This document shows positions 38,239 to 48,985 of a stretch of 64,000 bases of DNA, in pieces; within the stretch, counting starts at the first letter, position 1; the number at the start of each line of letters is the position of its first letter. A program made the position numbers and the translations under genes. Below the pieces are notes generated by a model. That model had not been told where the DNA came from. It was given only the letters and a program-made list of their open reading frames with translations, and searched no databases. The DNA comes from Euryhalocaulis caribicus (GTDB taxonomy: Bacteria > Pseudomonadota > Alphaproteobacteria > Caulobacterales > Maricaulaceae). The stretch spans positions 62,001 to 126,000 of the forward strand of contig NZ_ASJA01000004.1 of the NCBI RefSeq assembly GCF_000412185.1, in the 5' to 3' direction.

Positions 38239-39066
38239 ATGACACTCCGCACCGTCGCCGTGGCCGCAATACTGGCCGCCATGACCGCCCTGCCCGCCGC
38301 CGCCCAGTCCGATATGGACCTGCATCCGGTCGCGGAATCCTTCATCAAGAAGCAGGAAAACAAGGATTTCTTCATTCTGGGCGGCGCGGCCGGCCTGTAC
38401 GGGCCTGTCTATGAAGGCTCCGACGAATACGAATTACGCGCCTTTCCCTTCGCCCTGATCACCTACAAGGACCGTTTCTACGCCGATCCGATCCGCGGCG
38501 CGGGCGCATATCTGCTGGAAAAAGGCCCGTTCCGCGCCGGTGCCGGGGTCAATTATTCCTTCGGACGGGATGAGGAAGACGCCGACATCCTGACCGGGAT
38601 GGGCGACATCAATGGCGGCGCGGCCGCCGAAATCAGCCTGGAATACCGCCCGTGGGAGATGGATCTGCCCGTCGGCCCGTCCTTTACGACGCGTATCAAG
38701 CACCAGTTCACGGGCACGGACACCGGAACCCAGGTGGAATTGAATGGCGGTTTCGGCTTTCCGGTCGCCGGACGCATGATCGTCCGCCCCAGCCTGACCG
38801 CCGAATACGGCAGTGAAGGCTATAATCAGGCCTTTTACGGGGTGACTCCGGCGCAGTCAGCGCGCAGCGGCCTGCCGGTTTATGACGCGGATGCGGGCTT
38901 CCGCTCCGTCGGCGCGGGGGTTTTCGGCACCTATCTGGTCACCGATACATGGATGCTGACCGGGGTTGTGACCTATGACCGCCTGATCGGCGACGCCGCC
39001 GACAGCCCGCTGACGCAGGACGAGAACCAGGCGCGGGTCATTCTGGGCGTGGCGCGGGTCTTCTAG
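38239..39066 (+). CDS. MipA/OmpV-family outer-membrane protein
   Basis: 275 residues with a signal peptide ('VAAILAAMTALPAAAQS'), then the MipA/OmpV pattern: 'FFILGGAAGLYGPVYEGSDEYELRAFPFALITYKDRFYADP', alternating beta strands and a terminal aromatic 'VILGVARVF' that fits barrel insertion. Family members scaffold peptidoglycan enzymes (MipA) or act as outer-membrane proteins of unclear role. The stop shares CTAG with the DUF1178 gene. No operon partner on its strand. Confidence 0.88.
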   Translation: MTLRTVAVAAILAAMTALPAAAQSDMDLHPVAESFIKKQENKDFFILGGAAGLYGPVYEGSDEYELRAFPFALITYKDRFYADPIRGAGAYLLEKGPFRAGAGVNYSFGRDEEDADILTGMGDINGGAAAEISLEYRPWEMDLPVGPSFTTRIKHQFTGTDTGTQVELNGGFGFPVAGRMIVRPSLTAEYGSEGYNQAFYGVTPAQSARSGLPVYDADAGFRSVGAGVFGTYLVTDTWMLTGVVTYDRLIGDAADSPLTQDENQARVILGVARVF

Positions 39067-39488
39067 TTGAGCTTTTTCGCCCCGTCCGGCGTCAGGCCGG
39101 CGGGCAGCGGAGAGAATGGCACGCCGTCCTCGCGCAGGGATTTCGTCTCCTGCGATGTGGCGGTTCCGTAAATCGCCTTCTGATCGCTTTCGCCATCGTG
39201 CATCCGGCGCGCTTCCTTTGAAAAATCCGCGCCGACATCCTTGAAATTCTCGGAAATATGATCGCGCATCGCTTTTACGAAGGCGGCTGAATCAGGCGCT
39301 TTTTCAGGCTTTTTCGCGCCGCCAGACTTCGCAATGGCGGGGGCCATGACCTGTTTACGCACCTCGGCGCCGCCGCATAGCGGGCATTCGACAAGGCCGC
39401 GTTCGGCCTGATCGTCAAAATCGCCGGAAGAGCCAAACCAGGCGTCATATTCATGGCCGCAATCACAGGCCAGCGCGTAACGAATCAT
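39063..39488 (-). CDS. DUF1178 protein with zinc-ribbon-like N-terminus
   Basis: 141 residues. Cys pairs 'LACDCGHEYDAWF' and 'VECPLCGGAEVRKQVMAPAI' form the rubredoxin/zinc-ribbon-like site that defines DUF1178. The C-terminal half is helical. Function is unknown; in alphaproteobacteria the gene regularly follows a nitrilase-like gene and grxC, and here the three overlap by 4 bases each, so they form one translationally coupled operon (comF may be the first gene). Confidence 0.9.
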   Translation of the reverse strand: MIRYALACDCGHEYDAWFGSSGDFDDQAERGLVECPLCGGAEVRKQVMAPAIAKSGGAKKPEKAPDSAAFVKAMRDHISENFKDVGADFSKEARRMHDGESDQKAIYGTATSQETKSLREDGVPFSPLPAGLTPDGAKKLN

Positions 39489-40300
39489 GGGGTCGAAAAC
39501 TCCCGGTCATGCTGCAGGGACGGGATTTTGGACCGAACAGTCTGAACCGCGTCTAAATCCAGATCGGCCAGAAGCACGCCCGGTTCGTCATGGTCCAGTT
39601 TCGCCGTCACCTCGCCCCACGGGCCGGCAATGGTCGAGCGTCCCCAGGTCGCTCGGCCGTCTTCGTGCCCGCCGCCCTGCGCGGGGGCCAGAATATAGGC
39701 GCCGTTTTCAATGGCGCGGGCGCGGATCAGCGTTTCCCAGTGCGCCTTCCCGGTGGGCACGGTGAAGGCGGCGGGCGCGGTTATAATCTCCGCCCCGGCC
39801 TGACCCAGCGCGCGATAGAGGGCGGGAAAACGCAGGTCGTAGCAGATGGTCAGGCCCAGCTTCGCGGCGCCGGCATCGGCCATAACCGCTTGCTGTCCGG
39901 GCCGGTAAGTCGCTGATTCCCGCCAGTTATCGCCAGAACCCAGCGTTACGTCGAACATGTGAATCTTGTCGTAGGACGCCTCAAGATCGCCCTCGGGCGA
40001 GAACAGGAGGCTGCGATTGACCGCGCGGCCCTCGCCGATTTTCAGGGCGAAGGAGCCGGCCAGAAGCCAGACGCCCAGTTCCTTTGCCAGCGCCGCGAAA
40101 TGCGCGACGCCCGGGTCTTCGTCCTGCGTCCTGATGTGCTGGAACAACTTTTCGCGGTCGCGCTGGACGATATTGGTCGTCTCCGGCGTTGCGATCAGTT
40201 GCGCGCCCTCGCGCGCGGCCTCCCGGATCAGGCTTTCAGCGGCGGCGATATTGGCTTCGGGCTCTCCGCCCGAACGCATTTGTATCAAGCCTGCCTTCAC
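39485..40300 (-). CDS. Nit1-type carbon-nitrogen hydrolase
   Basis: 271 residues with triad E40 ('IATPETT'), K112 ('YDKIHMFDV') and C153 ('TICYDLRFPALYR'). The 'KIHMFDV' and 'ICYDLRFP' motifs match the Nit1/YbeM group, which hydrolyses deaminated glutathione in a repair reaction. That fits its neighbour grxC, a glutathione-dependent enzyme. Start is GTG 40300, inside the grxC stop (GTGA). Confidence 0.93.
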   Translation of the reverse strand: MKAGLIQMRSGGEPEANIAAAESLIREAAREGAQLIATPETTNIVQRDREKLFQHIRTQDEDPGVAHFAALAKELGVWLLAGSFALKIGEGRAVNRSLLFSPEGDLEASYDKIHMFDVTLGSGDNWRESATYRPGQQAVMADAGAAKLGLTICYDLRFPALYRALGQAGAEIITAPAAFTVPTGKAHWETLIRARAIENGAYILAPAQGGGHEDGRATWGRSTIAGPWGEVTAKLDHDEPGVLLADLDLDAVQTVRSKIPSLQHDREFSTP

Positions 40301-40560
40301 GCCGATTCCTTCAGCAGCGCGTCCAGCCCGCCTTTCTTGTCCAGCGCGAACAGATCGTCACAGCCGCCGACATGCTCGCCATTGATGAAGACTTGCGGAA
40401 ACGTGTTCCGCCCCCCGGATTTGTCGCGCATTTCGGCGCGCTTTTCCGGGTCCATGCCGGCGTCGATTTCCTCGATCGGCGCTCCCTTTTCCCGCAAGAG
40501 CTGCATGGCGCGGGAGCAGAAGCCGCAAAACGGGCGCGTATATATCGTTACAGTGTTCAT
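40297..40560 (-). CDS. grxC: Glutaredoxin 3
   Basis: 87 residues, the usual Grx3 length. The active site is C12-G-F-C15 ('RPFCGFCSRAMQLL'; CPYC is more usual), with 'RNTFPQVFINGEHVGGCDDLFAL' forming the glutathione-binding cis-Pro and GG region. It reduces protein and mixed disulfides with glutathione in the cytoplasm. comF ends 27 bases upstream on the same strand. Confidence 0.95.
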   Translation of the reverse strand: MNTVTIYTRPFCGFCSRAMQLLREKGAPIEEIDAGMDPEKRAEMRDKSGGRNTFPQVFINGEHVGGCDDLFALDKKGGLDALLKESA

Positions 40561-40587
40561 GGCGGCGTTATGTAAGTCTCTTCTTGT

Positions 40588-41376
40588 TTATGCCAACGGG
40601 TCCAGCGGCTTCGCCACACGCGCGAGAGTCACCGCGTTCACCTCAACCGCCCCGGCCTGCCGAAGCGCGCGGGCGCAAGCCTCAAGCGTGGCTCCGGTGG
40701 TCAGGACATCGTCTATCAAAAGAACGCGCGCGCCGCGCATTCGATCCGCCGCTGACTGACGTACGGCGAACGCCCCGGCGACATTGCGGCGGCGGCCGCG
40801 GCGCGTCTTGCCCGCCTGGGTCTGGGTCCGGCGGCGCCGATAGAGGCTGTCGGGGTCGAAAACCGCGCCGCTTCTGGCCGCCAGCGCTCGCGCCAGCACG
40901 CCGGACTGGTTGAAGCGCCGCCGGATCAGGCGGGAATAATGCAGCGGCACGGGCGCGATATAATCTGCCTCCGCCAGCAGCGGCCCCGCCGCCCGGGCCA
41001 TCCAGTCCGCGAAGGCGGGCAAGGCGTCCCGACGGCCGCCATGCTTGAACGCCAGGACCAGTTTCCGGCTGGCGTCGTCATAGGCCAGGGCCGAACGCGC
41101 CTTGCCATAGCGGGGCGGCCGCGCCGCACAGGCGCCGCAGACGGCCGCGCCCTCCACCTCGAACGAAAACGGCGTTCCGCAGGTGTCGCAGAACGGCGCC
41201 TCGATAAAATCCAGCGCGCCCCAGAGCGTGGCGGAGACATCCCCGGCGCGGCTGACCGGCTCCGTGCTGAGCGGGGATAGCGGCGGCAATAGCGCGTCCA
41301 GCGCGGCGCGCGCCGCGGCGCCGGGCAGCAGAGCCGCCCTTTTCCCCCAGGCCTTGTCGGCATATCTGACGGGCAT
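40588..41376 (-). CDS. ComF-family phosphoribosyltransferase-like protein
   Basis: 262 residues from ATG 41376. A zinc-binding part ('FCDTCGTPF', 'VCGACAARPP') precedes a PRTase domain with 'PVPLHYSRLIRRRFNQSGVLARALA' and PRPP loop 'LLIDDVLTTGATLEACARAL'. ComF/GntX proteins act in DNA uptake in competent bacteria, but in many others the role is unknown. The start ATG and that of the divergent methyltransferase share one CATG. A longer frame upstream exists but lies wholly antisense to the methyltransferase and is not family-like. Confidence 0.88.
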   Translation of the reverse strand: MPVRYADKAWGKRAALLPGAAARAALDALLPPLSPLSTEPVSRAGDVSATLWGALDFIEAPFCDTCGTPFSFEVEGAAVCGACAARPPRYGKARSALAYDDASRKLVLAFKHGGRRDALPAFADWMARAAGPLLAEADYIAPVPLHYSRLIRRRFNQSGVLARALAARSGAVFDPDSLYRRRRTQTQAGKTRRGRRRNVAGAFAVRQSAADRMRGARVLLIDDVLTTGATLEACARALRQAGAVEVNAVTLARVAKPLDPLA

Positions 41377-42295
41377 GTCCGGCCCCGCCCCCTTCGACCG
41401 TTCGCTTCTGCGCCTTCGCCGCGACCGCGCGGCGGGACGTATAGACGCCCATGATTTCCTGATCCGCGAGGCGGTCAAGGACTCGCTGGACCGCGCGGCC
41501 TTCACGACGCGCAGTTTCGACCGGGCGCTGGCCATTGGCGGCGCGGGCCTGACCGGCGAGGAAATGGCCGCCGGACCGATGGCGGACCGCATCGGCTGGC
41601 TGGCCGAAATGGACCTGTCGCCGCGCATGGCGATGCGGACAAACAGCCCCGCCTTTGCGGCGAACGAAGAATCCCTGCCGCTGGCGGAAGACAGCCTGGA
41701 CCTGGTGCTGGCGCCGCTGACGCTGCACTGGATCAACGACCTGCCGGGCGCGCTGATCCAGATTCGCCGGGCGCTGAAGCCGGACGGGCTGTTCATCGGG
41801 TCGATGTTCGCGGCGGGCACGCTGGCCGAACTGCGGGAATGCCTGACGGAGGCGGAACTGGAGATTACCGGCGGCGCGGCGGCGCGGATTGCCCCGTTTG
41901 CCGATGTGCGGGACGCGGGCGGCCTGTTGCAGCGGGCCGGTTTCGCCATGCCGGTTTCCGATCTGGACCGCCGCCGGGTCGTCTATCGCGACCCGGCGCG
42001 GCTGTTCCATGATTTGCGCGGCATGGGCGAGACGGCGTCCCTGTCCGACCGCGCCCCGGCGCTGAAGCGCGCCGTGTTCGCGCGGGCGCTGGCGCTCTAT
42101 GCCGAGCGTTACGCGGATGAAGACGGCCGCCTGCCGGCGACTTTCGTGATCGCCAATATTTCCGGCTGGGCCCCGGCCCCGGACCAGCCCAGGCCGAAAG
42201 CGCCGGGATCGGCGCAGAAAAGTCTGGCGGAGGCGCTGGGCGTAAAAGAAGAGAGCGCGGGAGAAGCCGCGCAACCGGGCAAGCCGAAGCCTTAG
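41375..42295 (+). CDS. NDUFAF5-like SAM-dependent methyltransferase
   Basis: 306 residues. 'FDRSLLRLRRDRAA' at the N-terminus and 'LPLAEDSLDLVLAPLTLHWINDLPGALIQIRRALKPDGLFIGSMFAAGTLAELRECL' match the mitochondrial complex I assembly factor NDUFAF5 and its alphaproteobacterial relatives, which in mitochondria hydroxylate an Arg of NDUFS7. SAM motif I is degenerate ('ALAIGGAG'). The C-terminal tail (about 275-306) is Pro/Lys/Glu-rich. It starts within the CATG shared with comF and its stop overlaps the pilin stop (TTAG). Confidence 0.85.
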   Translation: MSGPAPFDRSLLRLRRDRAAGRIDAHDFLIREAVKDSLDRAAFTTRSFDRALAIGGAGLTGEEMAAGPMADRIGWLAEMDLSPRMAMRTNSPAFAANEESLPLAEDSLDLVLAPLTLHWINDLPGALIQIRRALKPDGLFIGSMFAAGTLAELRECLTEAELEITGGAAARIAPFADVRDAGGLLQRAGFAMPVSDLDRRRVVYRDPARLFHDLRGMGETASLSDRAPALKRAVFARALALYAERYADEDGRLPATFVIANISGWAPAPDQPRPKAPGSAQKSLAEALGVKEESAGEAAQPGKPKP

Positions 42296-42450
42296 GAGGC
42301 GATCTCGGTCGCCACGGTATTGAACATATCGGTGCTGTTATTGGCGAACAGCGTGACCGCCCCGACAATCGCCAGGAATATCAAGGCGCAGATGAGGCCG
42401 TACTCGATGGCTGTCGCGCCGGATTCATTTCGCGAAAACCGGGCGATCAG
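42292..42450 (-). CDS. Flp/Fap-type pilin, probable CTG start
   Basis: 52 residues. '[35 protein letters not shown]' is the class IVb Flp pilin pattern: a short leader, a [10 protein letters not shown] processing region and a hydrophobic helix. No ATG, GTG or TTG lies in frame at a sensible position, but CTG 42450 overlaps the TGA of the Nudix gene (CTGA) and 'GAGG' lies 10 bases before it, so coupled initiation at CTG is proposed. The tad assembly genes are not in this window. Confidence 0.8.
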   Translation of the reverse strand: MIARFSRNESGATAIEYGLICALIFLAIVGAVTLFANNSTDMFNTVATEIAS

Positions 42451-42941
42451 CCCAGACGGGCCTCGATCTCCGCGGCCAGCGGAACGTCGACGTCCGGCAT
42501 GTCGTAGCTGAGCAGGTTTTTGGGCCGCACCCAGGCGATTTCCTGCCCCTCGCGCGGAAACACCACGCCGTCCCATTGGCGGCAGAGAAACAGCGGCATC
42601 AGGATGTGACGCCCGTCCTGCGGGGCGGAGGCAAAGGCGAAGGGCTGCAGGCAGGTGCGGCACGGTTCGACCTCCAGCTCCTCGTAAAGCTCCCGGATCG
42701 CCGCCTGTTCGGGGGATTCTCCGGCCTCGACCTTGCCGCCCGGAAACTCCCACAGCCCGGCCAGCGGTTTGCCCGGCGGGCGGCGGGACAAGAGTATCCG
42801 GCCATCCGCATCCAGCAACGCCACCGCAGAAACAAGAAGAAGCGGCAATGATGCAGGGCGGCGGACGCTATCACTGGAATTATTAAGGTCCGGTTCCCCG
42901 AAAGCCTTCAATTCCAAAGTATCGCGAGATTTTTCGCTCAC
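42447..42941 (-). CDS. MutT-type Nudix pyrophosphohydrolase
   Basis: 164 residues from GTG 42941, overlapping the PPIase stop by four bases (GTGA). The Nudix box is complete in '[22 protein letters not shown]' (GX5EX7REUXEE). The long form after '[19 protein letters not shown]' matches the 8-oxo-dGTP MutT enzymes that clean the nucleotide pool. In many alphaproteobacteria argJ lies between the PPIase gene and mutT; it is absent here. Confidence 0.92.
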   Translation of the reverse strand: MSEKSRDTLELKAFGEPDLNNSSDSVRRPASLPLLLVSAVALLDADGRILLSRRPPGKPLAGLWEFPGGKVEAGESPEQAAIRELYEELEVEPCRTCLQPFAFASAPQDGRHILMPLFLCRQWDGVVFPREGQEIAWVRPKNLLSYDMPDVDVPLAAEIEARLG

Positions 42942-43912
42942 TCTTCCGGGGCCGGTTCAGCGTTATCTTCCGGCGCGGCGTCGTCTTGCTGCTGCGGCGC
43001 AGGCTCAAGCGTGACGGGTTCATCATCGGACCCGGAATCGCCTTCCAGCGAGACCGCCGGCGCATCGCGAACAGTGATTTCGGTGTTGTCGCGCAGATCA
43101 TCCAGCAGGTTCTGGATTTCGTCGAATGTCATGAAGCGCACGATACGCGGGCGCAGCTCCTCGAAACTCGGGCGCTGCTGGGCCCGGCGGTCTTCAACCT
43201 TCACGATATGCCAGCCGAATTCGGTCTCGAACGGGTCGGAGATTTCACCCACCGGCGTGGCGTAAGCCGCGGTGGAAAAAGGCGCGACCATGGCGTCTGA
43301 CGTGAAATAGCCGAGATCGCCGCCATCCAGACGCGTCGCCTCGTCTATGGAGTTGTCGAAGGCGAGCTGTGCAAAGTCCGCGCCCTCATCCAGCTGCGCC
43401 TTGATCTCGTCGGCGGCCTCGCGCGTCTCGACCAGAATGTGACGCGCGCGAACCTCGTCGCCCAGCTCCACCAGGCGCACCTGCTCGTCATACATGCGGC
43501 GGATCGAATCCTCGGTGACGCTTTCGTCCACGGCGGTCTCGACCAGGACATTGCCGAGAATGCGTTCGCGCGCGGTCTGCAGGCGGCGGCGCGCTTCATC
43601 CGTGTCGGCAAGGCCGCGGCGGGCCGCCTCCATGGCCAGCAGGCGCTGGTCGATCAGCTCGTCCAGAACGCGGGAATAAGCATCGGAATCGGTCGAGATG
43701 CGGTCGCCCGGCGCAATGGCGCCCTGGGCGGCGGCCTCGCGCTCCACATCCGAGACATAGATGCGGGTTTCCCCGACTTCGGCTGCGACAGTATCGCCCA
43801 GACGCGTGACGTTATCGCGCAACTCGACGGAGGCTTCGGGGCTGCTCTCGTCGGAGCAGGCGGCCAGCGCAATTGCGGCCAATAGAAGGAACAGGCCGGA
43901 GCGGATGCTCAT
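42938..43912 (-). CDS. Parvulin-type peptidyl-prolyl isomerase lipoprotein
   Basis: 324 residues. A lipoprotein signal (lipobox LAAC) precedes a SurA-like N-terminal helical region (about 45-150) and a rotamase domain (about 155-245, '[29 protein letters not shown]', '[16 protein letters not shown]', '[21 protein letters not shown]'). The tail is acidic and Pro/Gln-rich. It would help fold exported proteins in the periplasm, fitting its divergent neighbour secA. The Nudix gene overlaps its stop. Confidence 0.93.
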   Translation of the reverse strand: MSIRSGLFLLLAAIALAACSDESSPEASVELRDNVTRLGDTVAAEVGETRIYVSDVEREAAAQGAIAPGDRISTDSDAYSRVLDELIDQRLLAMEAARRGLADTDEARRRLQTARERILGNVLVETAVDESVTEDSIRRMYDEQVRLVELGDEVRARHILVETREAADEIKAQLDEGADFAQLAFDNSIDEATRLDGGDLGYFTSDAMVAPFSTAAYATPVGEISDPFETEFGWHIVKVEDRRAQQRPSFEELRPRIVRFMTFDEIQNLLDDLRDNTEITVRDAPAVSLEGDSGSDDEPVTLEPAPQQQDDAAPEDNAEPAPEE

Positions 43913-44133
43913 TTATGATACCTCCAGACGCTCTTGGACACGGGTTGGCGGCAATCTAGCCGCCGCGCGGCTTCGTTGACAGGGCACGGGGCCGCTCTTA
44001 AGTCAGCGCCGAGTGCAAGTCGGACCATCAGACCCTGAATTCAAGGGCTTTAATACTGATCGGCCCGGTCCCATTTCACTGGCCAGACCGTTCCATCTCT
44101 CTGCGCCGCTAAAGAATTGCGATCCGTCTACCT

Positions 44134-46986
<2,853 letters not shown>

Positions 46987-47013
46987 GACAGCCCGCCTTG
47001 CTTGCTCTTGATT

Positions 47014-47042
47014 AAAAGGCCCGGCCCCGCGCCGGGCCTTTT
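47014..47042 (+). terminator. Intrinsic terminator after secA
   Basis: AAAAGGCCCGGC (47014-47025) pairs perfectly with GCCGGGCCTTTT (47031-47042) around a 5-base loop, with further T/A-rich sequence. It lies 28 bases after the secA stop and separates secA from the riboswitch. Confidence 0.9.
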
Positions 47043-47096
47043 ATTGTTGTGATTGCCCTTTGCGCCGGCCCCCGCCTTCGGTTACACAGCGCCCTG

Positions 47097-47210
47097 TCAT
47101 TGGGGAGTAGCCGTCCTCCGATTTGCGAGAGGAGAGCGCGTCAACAAACTCCGGCTTTATGCCGGTGGCGCGTTCAGGCCCGAACGGGTTTGGCGAGACC
47201 TTTGACGCCG
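47097..47210 (+). promoter_or_regulatory. yybP-ykoY manganese riboswitch aptamer
   Basis: The two conserved halves are present: TTGGGGAGTAGCC at 47100-47112 and GGCGAGACCTTTGACGCCG at 47192-47210, with stem-forming sequence between (for example GGCTTTATGCC at 47153-47163). GGGGAGTAGC plus a downstream AGACCTTTG is the signature of the Mn2+-sensing yybP-ykoY class. It lies 80 bases before a GDT1/UPF0016 gene, a family of Mn2+ exporters often controlled by this riboswitch. Confidence 0.88.
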
Positions 47211-47220
47211 AGCGCTTCAG

Positions 47221-47276
47221 CCGGGACGGGCGGAGCGCTTTGCGTCATTGGATTCGCGAAGCCCCGCCCGTCCCGG
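47221..47276 (+). promoter_or_regulatory. Long hairpin between riboswitch and exporter start
   Basis: CCGGGACGGGCGG (47221-47233) is a perfect inverted repeat with CCGCCCGTCCCGG (47264-47276), 13 pairs, and the loop can form an inner stem (CTTTGCG with CGCGAAG). It begins 10 bases after the aptamer and ends 13 bases before the ATG, so it is the likely expression platform. No T-run follows, so control is probably at translation or by Rho rather than intrinsic termination. Confidence 0.65.
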
Positions 47277-47289
47277 AAAAGTTCAAGAT

Positions 47290-47868
47290 ATGGAATCGTT
47301 TCTGGTTTCCACGGGCGTCGTCGCGCTGGCCGAGATTGGCGACAAGACGCAATTGCTGGCTTTCATACTGGCCGCGCGCTTCCGCAAACCCGTTCCCATC
47401 CTGCTTGGGATTCTGGCCGCCACAATCCTCAACCACGCCCTGGCCGGGGCGGTTGGCGCTGCGGTGTCCGCGTTCCTTGGCCCCGATGTCCTGCGCTGGC
47501 TGCTGGGCCTGGCCTTTCTGGCCATGGCGGGGTGGGTGCTGATCCCGGATTCGGATGACGGCCTGAAAACCCATGGCGGCGCAATGGGCGCGTTCGGGGC
47601 GGCGCTGGTCTCGTTTTTCATGGCGGAAATGGGCGACAAGACGCAGATCGCCACAGTGGCGCTGGCCGCCCGGTTCGAGGCGCTGACCGCCGTGATTGCG
47701 GGGACCACGCTGGGCATGATGCTGGCCAACGCGCCGGCGGTGCTGCTGGGCGAGCGCGCCGCGCACCGGATCCCGGTGCGGCTGGTGCATGGCCTCGCCG
47801 CCTTGATGTTCACGGCGTTGGGCGTGCTGACGCTGCTGGGCGTCGGGGCAGGCCTCTATGGCGCTTAA
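47290..47868 (+). CDS. GDT1/TMEM165 (UPF0016) manganese exporter-like protein
   Basis: 192 residues with two repeats of three helices, each carrying the family signature: 'EIGDKTQ' (residues 15-21) and 'EMGDKTQ' near 114. GDT1 proteins exchange Mn2+ or Ca2+ for protons; bacterial forms (MneA) export Mn2+. The manganese riboswitch directly upstream supports Mn2+ as substrate. ATG 47290 has no strong ribosome site, consistent with structural control of initiation. It ends 5 bases before the convergent accA stop. Confidence 0.93.
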   Translation: MESFLVSTGVVALAEIGDKTQLLAFILAARFRKPVPILLGILAATILNHALAGAVGAAVSAFLGPDVLRWLLGLAFLAMAGWVLIPDSDDGLKTHGGAMGAFGAALVSFFMAEMGDKTQIATVALAARFEALTAVIAGTTLGMMLANAPAVLLGERAAHRIPVRLVHGLAALMFTALGVLTLLGVGAGLYGA

Positions 47869-47873
47869 GAGAG

Positions 47874-48854
47874 CTAGCTGAGTTCCCGCCCGATGCGCAG
47901 GAAGCGTTCGCGGCGTTGCTCGCGAAGCTCGTCCGCGCTGCGGTTTTCCAGCGAAGCCAGCGCCCGGTCAATCGCCTTGCCGACGCTCTGAATTATCTCT
48001 GACGGGGCGCGATGGGCGCCGCCCATCGGCTCCTGAATAATGTCGTCGATGACGTGCAGATCCTGAAGATCGTTCGCGGTGATCTTCATGGCCTCCGCCG
48101 CGTCCTTGGCCTTGGCCTGATCGCGCCACAGGATAGAGGCGCAGCCCTCAGGCGAGATCACCGAATAGATGGAGTGCTCCATCATCAGGACAGTGTTGGC
48201 CGCGGCCAGCGCAATGGCGCCGCCGGAGCCGCCCTCGCCCGTGATGACCGTCACCATCGGCACGCCCAGCGTCAGGCAGCGCTCGGTCGAGCGGGCGATG
48301 GCCTCGGCCTGTCCGCGTTCTTCCGCGCCCAGACCCGGATAGGCGCCGGCGGTGTCGACGAAGCTGACCACCGGTATCTGGAATTTCTCGGCCAGATCCA
48401 TCAGGCGCACCGCCTTGCGGTAACCCTCCGGGCGGGCCATGCCGAAATTGTGATGCAGGCGGGTCTGGGTGTCGCGGCCCTTCTCATGGCCGATCACCAG
48501 AACCGGGCGTTTGGTCATCCAGCCCGTGCCGCCCAGAATCGCCGGGTCCTCGCCAAAGGAACGGTCGCCCGACAGCTCGGTAAAGGCCTCGATCAGGTTC
48601 GATCGGAAGTCGTGGAAGTGCGGGCGGTCCGGATGCCGGGCCACCTGCGTCTTCTGCCAGGGCGTCAGATTCGCATAGGTCTTGCGCAGCTGGTCAGCGG
48701 CCTTTTCGCGCAGGCGCTTGATTTCATCAGCCACATCGACGCCGTCATCGCCGTCGCCGTTCGAGCCGGCGGCGGATTCGAGCTCTTCGATCTTCGCCTC
48801 GAGCTCGGCGATGGGACGTTCAAAATCGAGATAGGTGCGGGTGGGATCGGACAT
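47874..48854 (-). CDS. accA: Acetyl-CoA carboxylase carboxyltransferase subunit alpha
   Basis: 326 residues. 'YLDFERPIAELEAKIEEL' at the N-terminus and 'MTKRPVLVIGHEKGRDTQTRLHHNFGMARPEGYRKAVRLMDLAEKF', 'ITGEGGSGGAIALA' and 'YSVISPEGCASILWRD' are AccA hallmarks. With AccD it transfers carboxyl from biotin to acetyl-CoA, the first step of fatty-acid synthesis. Monocistronic here; divergent from the exchanger gene. Confidence 0.98.
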   Translation of the reverse strand: MSDPTRTYLDFERPIAELEAKIEELESAAGSNGDGDDGVDVADEIKRLREKAADQLRKTYANLTPWQKTQVARHPDRPHFHDFRSNLIEAFTELSGDRSFGEDPAILGGTGWMTKRPVLVIGHEKGRDTQTRLHHNFGMARPEGYRKAVRLMDLAEKFQIPVVSFVDTAGAYPGLGAEERGQAEAIARSTERCLTLGVPMVTVITGEGGSGGAIALAAANTVLMMEHSIYSVISPEGCASILWRDQAKAKDAAEAMKITANDLQDLHVIDDIIQEPMGGAHRAPSEIIQSVGKAIDRALASLENRSADELREQRRERFLRIGRELS

Positions 48855-48985
48855 CGGGTTTTTTATAGCCGCCGCGCGCCCTTTCGACGCGGCGCGCGCA
48901 ACCTAACGGGGCCTTGCCCCCCTCACAAGCGGCGCAGACGGTTAACCGGCCGGAACAAGGCCGCCGCGCCCGCATTGGGAAGGCA

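Noticed and set aside
41377-41949. N-terminal extension of ComF by about 190 residues
   Set aside because: The extension is antisense to the NDUFAF5-like gene and Ser/Arg-rich; the 262-residue form fits the family.
42451-42753. Upstream in-frame extension of the pilin gene
   Set aside because: It lies inside the Nudix gene in another frame and encodes Arg/Gly-rich sequence unlike any pilin leader.
43913-44133. Possible SecM-like leader or regulatory site before secA
   Set aside because: No small frame with an arrest-like motif and no recognisable operator; I see nothing specific in this gap.
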